The position numbers and the translations under genes were made by a program. Positions 59,333-64,000 of a stretch of DNA of 64,000 bases are shown in pieces; the first letter of the stretch is position 1; each line of letters begins with the position of its first letter. The stretch lies in contig CAJTPH010000022.1 of assembly GCA_910578215.1 (NCBI GenBank), positions 6,333 through 70,332 on the forward strand, written 5' to 3'. The stretch is from an uncultured Acetatifactor sp. (GTDB taxonomy: Bacteria; Bacillota; Clostridia; Lachnospirales; Lachnospiraceae). The notes beneath the pieces are model-generated. The model searched no databases and was not told the origin of the DNA. It saw only the letters and a program-made list of their open reading frames with translations.

Positions 59333-60754
59333 ATGTCATTTGAGAATAAAAAAATTACAAACCTTTATAAGCGCGGCATGAGAGCGCTGCTGGCTCTGTT
59401 ACTGTCTATGGCGGTATTTTCGTCGTGCGGCAGGCCGGCGTCAGGAGATGCGTCCCAGCCTATGCAGTCTTCGGTGCCTGGGGATACGTCCCTGTCTATG
59501 CAGTCGCCTTTGCCTGGAGATGCGTCCCAGCCCACGCAGTCGCCTTTGCCAGGAGATGTGTCCCAGCCCACGCAGTCTTCGGTGCCTGGGGATGCGTCCC
59601 AGCCCATGCAGTCTTGGGACCCGGAGGAGACCGTCCAGCCCATGCAGTCTCAGAAGCCGGAGGCATCCGTTCCCACACCGGAGCCTACATTGGCGCCCAC
59701 ACCGGAGCCCACGCCTGTTCCGGAGGTAAAGCTTGTGATGGTGGGGGATATTCTTCTGCACACGCCTCTGGCGGAAAGCGGCAAAAGTCCGGAGGGCGGC
59801 TATGATTTCAGCGCTGTGTTTGCAAACCTAAGGGAGGAGATCGAGGCGGCGGATGTGGCGCTGGTGAATCAGGAGGTCATCATCGGCGGCGCAGAGCTTG
59901 GCGTGTCCGGTTATCCTTCCTTTAACGCACCCTATGAGCTTGGAGACGCTTTGGCGGAGACAGGCTTTGATGTGGTGCTGCATGCCACAAATCATGCGCT
60001 GGACAAGAGGAAGCAGGGAATTTTAAACTGTCTGTCCTTCTGGAGAGAAAACTATCCGGATATGGCGGTTCTGGGGATTCATGACAGCCAGGAGTCGCAG
60101 CAGGATATATATGTGTACGAGCAGCAGGGGATACGCATTGCCGTGCTGAATTACACCTATGGCACAAACGGGGTGCCCCTGCCGGAAGATATGCCCTATG
60201 CGGTGGATATGCTGCAGAAAGACAGAGTGGCGGCGGATCTGAAGCGGGCGCAGGAGCTTGCCGATTTCGTGATCGTATGCCCTCATTGGGGAAAGGAATA
60301 TGTGCTGGAGCAGACAAAGGATCAGGAAAACTGGGCGAAGCTGTTTGCAGAGAACGGTGCGGACCTGGTTTTGGGAACTCATCCTCATGTGATAGAGCCT
60401 ATAGAGCAGGTGGCTTCGGCAAACGGCAATCAGGCGCTTGTCTACTATTCGCTGGGTAACTTTGTGAATTGGACCTCCGGCACGGGGGCAGGCGTGGCAA
60501 ACCGTATGGTGGGAGGGATGGCGCAGGTTACCGTCAGCCTGAACGAAAGCGGGGACGCCGTGATAAAGGAGTACGGGGTGCTTCCGGTGGTCTGTCATGT
60601 GGAGAAGGGTTTTGGCGGTGTGACGGTCTATCCGCTTTCGGAATACACGGAGGAGCTTGCCGCGCGCAATGAGATCGTGAAGCAGGACGGCAGCTTTTCC
60701 CTGCAATACTGCAGGGAGCTTGCGGAGCAGGTATTCGGGGATGCGATCAAATGA
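59333..60754 (+). CDS. CapA family lipoprotein
   Basis: Lipoprotein of 473 residues: signal peptide ending in VFSSC with Cys32 as the lipid site, then five 12-residue repeats (PGDASQPTQSPL type) and a Pro/Thr/Glu-rich linker as a stalk, then a CapA/PGA_cap metallophosphoesterase-like domain from about residue 130. VMVGDILLHTPL, DVALVNQEVI, HATNHALDK, CPHWGKEY and LGTHPHVIEPIE carry the conserved Asp, Asn and His residues. CapA proteins are linked to poly-gamma-glutamate capsule formation, but solitary copies such as this have no known role. Strong promoter upstream. Confidence 0.88.
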   Translation: MSFENKKITNLYKRGMRALLALLLSMAVFSSCGRPASGDASQPMQSSVPGDTSLSMQSPLPGDASQPTQSPLPGDVSQPTQSSVPGDASQPMQSWDPEETVQPMQSQKPEASVPTPEPTLAPTPEPTPVPEVKLVMVGDILLHTPLAESGKSPEGGYDFSAVFANLREEIEAADVALVNQEVIIGGAELGVSGYPSFNAPYELGDALAETGFDVVLHATNHALDKRKQGILNCLSFWRENYPDMAVLGIHDSQESQQDIYVYEQQGIRIAVLNYTYGTNGVPLPEDMPYAVDMLQKDRVAADLKRAQELADFVIVCPHWGKEYVLEQTKDQENWAKLFAENGADLVLGTHPHVIEPIEQVASANGNQALVYYSLGNFVNWTSGTGAGVANRMVGGMAQVTVSLNESGDAVIKEYGVLPVVCHVEKGFGGVTVYPLSEYTEELAARNEIVKQDGSFSLQYCRELAEQVFGDAIK

Positions 60755-60871
60755 TGAAATACAAGGCTGCACAGGGAAAACGGAAAGATTTCGATACCTG
60801 TAAGTCCCTGTTTCAAAATAAAAATGTCAGGAATGGATATTATGCAGGCAGGATGAAGACGAGGGGTGACA

Positions 60872-61615
60872 ATGAACGCTTTTTCGAGAACAGAGCTGCT
60901 TCTTGGCGGTGAAAATATGGAAAGGCTGAAAAAAGCCAGGGTGGCGGTTTTCGGTGTGGGCGGCGTGGGCAGCTATGTGGCGGAGGCTCTTGCCAGAAGC
61001 GGCGTAGGCAGGCTGGACCTGATTGACAGGGATACGGTGAGCCTGACCAACATTAACCGCCAGATCATTGCCCTGCACAGCACCCTGGGAAAATATAAGG
61101 TGGATGTGGCGAAGGAAAGGATTCTGGACATTAATCCCGAGGCAATCGTCAATGCCTACAGCATTTTCTATCTGCCGGAGACTGCGGGGCAGTTTGATTT
61201 CACAGAGTATGATTATGTGGTGGATGCCATTGATACGGTGGCGGGAAAGCTGATGCTTGCGGAACAGGCGGACAGGGCGGGAACGCCGATTATCAGCTCC
61301 ATGGGGGCGGGGAACAAACTGAACGCAGCCGCCTTTGAGGTGGCGGACATTTATGAGACGTCCGTATGCCCTCTTGCAAGGGTGATGCGCAGAGAGCTGA
61401 AAAAGAGGGGAATCCCAAGGCTGAAGGTGGTCTATTCCAGGGAGATGCCCCTGTCCCCCATAGGCGGTGATTCCGAGGACCCTTCCGGCAGGCAGGCTCC
61501 GGGCAGCATTGCTTTTGTCCCTTCCGCTGCCGGTCTGCTCATTGCCGGAGAGGTCATTCAGGATTTGACGGTGAGGGCGCTGCCTTCTGTATCCGGTGAG
61601 TCTGTGCAGAAATAA
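60872..61615 (+). CDS. tcdA: tRNA threonylcarbamoyladenosine dehydratase
   Basis: E1-like (ThiF/MoeB) ATP-dependent enzyme of 247 residues that cyclises t6A to ct6A at position 37 of tRNAs. VFGVGGVGSYVAEALARSGVG is the nucleotide-binding loop, DRDTVSLTNINRQIIA the adenylation segment, and VVDAIDTVAGK and SSMGAGNKLNA are TcdA motifs. ETSVCPLARVMRRELKKRGI provides a conserved Cys. ATG 60872 is preferred over GTG 60866 by spacing from GAGGGG. Confidence 0.93.
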   Translation: MNAFSRTELLLGGENMERLKKARVAVFGVGGVGSYVAEALARSGVGRLDLIDRDTVSLTNINRQIIALHSTLGKYKVDVAKERILDINPEAIVNAYSIFYLPETAGQFDFTEYDYVVDAIDTVAGKLMLAEQADRAGTPIISSMGAGNKLNAAAFEVADIYETSVCPLARVMRRELKKRGIPRLKVVYSREMPLSPIGGDSEDPSGRQAPGSIAFVPSAAGLLIAGEVIQDLTVRALPSVSGESVQK

Positions 61616-61832
61616 GGCGCAAGGGTCTGGAAATTCTAAATTTTCCACGGTACAGCGCAGGGAAATTTGTTTGGGGACGAAACTGTCTGCAGGCAAGTCC
61701 GCCTGCAGGCGAAAAGGGCTGCTCAGGGCAGTATCCTTTTTCAAGCGGTCTGTGCAGGCGCAATTGCTGGATTTGTGAAAATAAATTTTCACTCTATTAT
61801 ATAAACGTGTCAAAGCGCGGGGAGGTATAAAC
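61616..61832. other. intergenic region with palindrome
   Basis: The sequence GTGAAAAT / ATTTTCAC (around 61777-61794) is an 8-bp-arm palindrome near the next gene. CTGCAGGC / GCCTGCAG near 61689-61711 forms another stem. No gene. Confidence 0.4.
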
Positions 61833-62327
61833 ATGGAAATGAATTCTGATTATGCAAACAAAACCATCAAAAACCTGCAGGCGGAGGTAGATTCCCTTTT
61901 GCAGGCAGAGAGCCTGAACAGGACGTATTCGTTTGGCGTGTCGGAGCAGCCGGTGATTCCGGAATACAGCTTTACGGACACACAGGCAAGGCTGGAGATC
62001 CTTCGGAAAAAAATAGCGGTTCTGCGCCATGCAATCAACCGGTTTAATATTACCACTAAGGTGCAGGATTTCGACATGACAGTGGATGAGGCGCTGGGCT
62101 ATATGTCCATGCTGAACACGGAAAAGAAACGTCTGTATGATTTGCTTCAGATTCCCGAGAAGACCCGTGAACGTGTCTACGGAAGCAGGGAGGCGGACTT
62201 TGTCTGCCGTAATTTTGATATTGCTCAGGTGCAGGCGGAGTACGACAGGGTCAGCGAGGAGCTTCTCCGTATTCAGCAGGCTGTTAATCTGGCGAACCTT
62301 ATGGTTACCTTTGAAGTAGAATTTTAG
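61833..62327 (+). CDS. coiled-coil protein, weakly DIP1984-like
   Basis: Soluble helical protein of 164 residues. TQARLEILRKKIAVLRHAINRFNITTKV and MTVDEALGYMSMLNTEKKRLYDLL resemble the DIP1984/septicolysin-like family (INRTN and a following helix pair), but the match is only by pattern. Start with GGGAGG before the ATG. No enzyme motif. Stands between tcdA and guaA. Confidence 0.6.
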   Translation: MEMNSDYANKTIKNLQAEVDSLLQAESLNRTYSFGVSEQPVIPEYSFTDTQARLEILRKKIAVLRHAINRFNITTKVQDFDMTVDEALGYMSMLNTEKKRLYDLLQIPEKTRERVYGSREADFVCRNFDIAQVQAEYDRVSEELLRIQQAVNLANLMVTFEVEF

Positions 62328-62624
62328 GATTTTCCGTTGACCGTCATTGCGATCTTGACACTCCTCCGGAGTGTCCGCTCAGGGAAAAAATAGGGAAGTT
62401 GTCCTTGTTGCAGGGTTGTTTGCTTGTTTTTTGTTGGCCGCAGGGAAGTTGGCTGATGGATATTTTATTTGCAATGCGGTTGAAAAAGCCTGCTCCGGGC
62501 GTCAGGCACGGTTCCGGCCCGGAGACCTTTCAGATTTTTCTTTTCAACCTGAAAGAAAAGTGATATATTTATGGTGTTCGATAATAATATAAACATTTTG
62601 ACAAACAGGATGGAGGTACAAAAA
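62328..62624. other. structured leader before GMP synthase gene
   Basis: A perfect hairpin GACACTCC / GGAGTGTC lies near 62357-62374. Further on, GGTTGAAAA (62478-62486) pairs with TTTTCAACC (62541-62549) around an inner stem CTCCGGGC / GCCCGGAG (62493-62524). An alternative stem CTTTCAG / CTGAAAG (62527-62555) excludes the outer one. The purine riboswitch core was not found. Confidence 0.5.
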
Positions 62625-63608
62625 ATGGCAGCAGACAGACGTCCGGAGGATATGGCAAGAATTACCACTCCCGAACTGGCAGACGCATTTATTCAGGAGC
62701 AGGTGGCAGAGATCCGTGCACAGGTAGGCGACAGGAAGGTTTTGCTCGCATTGTCAGGCGGCGTGGATTCTTCTGTGGTTGCGGCGCTTCTGATCAAGGC
62801 GATCGGCCAGCAGCTGGTTTGTGTGCATGTAAATCATGGTCTTCTGCGTAAGGGCGAGCCGGAGCAGGTGATAGAGGTGTTCCGCAATCAGATGAATGCA
62901 AACCTGATTTATGTGGATGCCACAGACCGTTTTCTGGACAAGCTGGCGGGAGTCGTGGAGCCGGAGCAGAAGCGTATGATTATCGGCGGCGAGTTTATCC
63001 AGGTATTTGCAGAGGAAGCGCGCAAGCTGGACGGAATTGAATTCCTGGCGCAGGGAACCATCTGGCCGGATATTTTGGAGAGCGAAAAAGGCATTAAGGC
63101 GCATCATAATGCAGGCGGCCTGCCTGAGGATATGAAGTTTGAGCTGGTGGAGCCTGTCAAAATATTGTTTAAGGATGAGGTCCGTGTGATAGGCAAGCAG
63201 CTGGGGCTGCCTGACGGCATGGTATTCCGTCAGCCCTTCCCCGGTCCCGGTCTGGGAGTCCGCTGTCCCGGCGCCATTACCCGCGACAGGCTGGAGGCGG
63301 TTCGGGAATCGGATGCAATTCTGCGGGAGGAGTTTGCAAAGAACGGCCTGGAGGGAAAGGTCTGGCAGTATTTTACGGTGGTGCCTGACTTCAAATCCAC
63401 GGGCATCAAGGACGGTAAGCGTGCCTTTGAGTGGTCTGTGATCATCCGTGCCGTAAATACCACGGATGCAATGTCCGCCACGGTAGAAAACATTCCCTTC
63501 GACCTTATGTGCCATCTTGTAGACAGAATTACAAGCGAGGTCCCCGGCGTAAACCGTGTGCTTTACGACTTCACGCCCAAGCCTACTGGGACGATAGAAT
63601 TTGAATAG
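62625..63608 (+). CDS. guaA: GMP synthase, ATP pyrophosphatase subunit without amidotransferase domain
   Basis: Protein of 327 residues. LLALSGGVDSSVVAALL is the PP-loop that adenylates XMP; PFPGPGLGVRCPG and the C-terminal KPTGTIEFE are GMP synthase signatures, and the dimerisation domain is complete. The N-terminal glutamine amidotransferase domain (about 200 residues in the usual 510-525-residue enzyme) is absent, as in the two-subunit archaeal form. Start at 62625 with GGAGG before it. It would need ammonia or a separate amidotransferase subunit. Confidence 0.9.
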   Translation: MAADRRPEDMARITTPELADAFIQEQVAEIRAQVGDRKVLLALSGGVDSSVVAALLIKAIGQQLVCVHVNHGLLRKGEPEQVIEVFRNQMNANLIYVDATDRFLDKLAGVVEPEQKRMIIGGEFIQVFAEEARKLDGIEFLAQGTIWPDILESEKGIKAHHNAGGLPEDMKFELVEPVKILFKDEVRVIGKQLGLPDGMVFRQPFPGPGLGVRCPGAITRDRLEAVRESDAILREEFAKNGLEGKVWQYFTVVPDFKSTGIKDGKRAFEWSVIIRAVNTTDAMSATVENIPFDLMCHLVDRITSEVPGVNRVLYDFTPKPTGTIEFE

Positions 63609-63629
63609 TACAAAAGTATAATATTTATT

Positions 63630-63670
63630 TTATATGGCAGGTAGTCCATGAGATTGCCTGCTATATTTGC
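63630..63670 (+). terminator. hairpin after GMP synthase gene
   Basis: Stem ATATGGCAGG / CCTGCTATAT with a 14-base loop, 20 bases after the stop, followed by a short T-rich run. Confidence 0.55.
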
Positions 63671-63749
63671 GATTTGCAATTTACAATTTCAGAAAAATTG
63701 AGGCAGTAAATTGTTGCCAATAGAAATGGGTATTTTTATAGTAAAATGC

Positions 63750-63783
63750 TTTACAAATGCTATAATATGGAATATACTAGTAT
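63750..63783 (+). promoter_or_regulatory. antitoxin promoter with palindrome
   Basis: TTTACA (63750-63755), 17-base spacer and TATACT (63773-63778). The perfect palindrome ATACTAGTAT (63774-63783) overlaps the -10, the usual place for an autoregulating antitoxin. Confidence 0.55.
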
Positions 63784-63807
63784 CATTACTAAGAAAGAGG
63801 TGATGTA

Positions 63808-64000
63808 ATGGCTCAAATTAGTTTGCGTATAGAGGATGATGTTAAAAAAATGGCAGAGCAGGCATGTGCCGATATTGGCATGTCTTTGTCTACAGCAATT
63901 AATATTTATCTCAAAAAACTTGGACGTGAAAAGCGAATACCTTTTGAGGTGGCTGTAGATCCTTTTTATTCGCAGGAAAATATGACTAGGCTAAAAGAGT
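63808..64000 (+). CDS. RelB/DinJ family antitoxin, 3' end outside window
   Basis: The visible 64 residues start MAQISLRIEDDVKKMAEQAC and continue with IGMSLSTAINIYLKKLGREK and RIPFEVAVDP, which is the ribbon-helix-helix N-terminus and linker of DinJ/RelB antitoxins. AAAGAGGTGA precedes the ATG. The C-terminal toxin-binding part and any toxin gene lie beyond the window. Confidence 0.88.
   Translation, partial: MAQISLRIEDDVKKMAEQACADIGMSLSTAINIYLKKLGREKRIPFEVAVDPFYSQENMTRLKE

Noticed and set aside
62328..62624. Purine riboswitch before guaA
   Set aside because: Stems are present, but the conserved loop-loop and core bases of the purine aptamer are not recognisable.

Overview
The window reads as a chromosomal segment of a spore-forming, Gram-positive member of the Clostridia, most likely Lachnospiraceae. 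The support is a spoIIA operon (spoIIAA-spoIIAB-sigF), three spoVA genes, a T-box leader before valS, Gram-positive style LexA, MerR, MarR and PadR control sites, and many AGGAGG-type ribosome binding sites. Base composition is moderately GC-rich, with AT-rich control regions and one AT-richer gene at 43269-44033. No rRNA, tRNA, CRISPR array or complete insertion sequence was seen.

Layout. 1-5236: end of an MFS transporter, a PadR regulator with a HAAS/DUF4097 protein, and a split membrane glycosyltransferase-like gene on the minus strand. 5470-8842: a repeat array, an acyltransferase-3 protein and a second GT-C-like membrane protein. 8847-12669: response regulator, ABC transporter and histidine kinase, resembling peptide-sensing or resistance modules. 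12666-16880: an HD protein, then a YtrA-type GntR cluster with two ABC modules. 16875-23837: asnA on the minus strand and, divergently, a predicted DNA-repair group (radical SAM protein, DUF4130 protein) behind a LexA-like operator, then an HPr-like protein and an Fe-S helicase fused to a PD-(D/E)XK domain. 24118-30207: a GH13 enzyme and a second PadR operon (PadR, HAAS, serine hydrolase, DUF4097). 30217-37623: ECF S component, T-box-valS-folC, a small coupled gene and a zinc-ribbon TPR protein. 37827-39551: spoIIA operon. 39843-46263: GH25 lysozyme-like protein and a GH105/esterase/GH106-like group suited to rhamnose-containing glycans. 46465-53377: spoVAB and spoVAA, separated by a solute-binding lipoprotein and a hybrid sensor kinase. 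53420-57419: aldo/keto reductase with a MerR-type promoter, two nucleotidyltransferases, a MerR regulator and spoVAC. 57822-64000: MarR, flavodoxin, CapA, TcdA, a coiled-coil protein, an amidotransferase-less GMP synthase, and the start of a RelB/DinJ antitoxin gene.

The most interesting non-coding structure: (i) sigma-G-like promoters of spoVAB and spoVAA whose -10 elements lie inside the 5' arm of a hairpin, so read-through RNA could fold but spore-specific RNA could not; (ii) a 140-bp element with 14-bp terminal inverted repeats starting GTAAC and an 8-bp target duplication, i.e. an IS66-type MITE; (iii) a family of two-hairpin repeats starting with a -10-like TATAATG, one array of which has expanded in frame inside a serine hydrolase gene; (iv) a LexA-like promoter before the radical SAM/DUF4130 pair; (v) a MerR-type 19-bp-spacer promoter. 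All functional calls rest on recognition of sequence motifs by eye; no database search was run.
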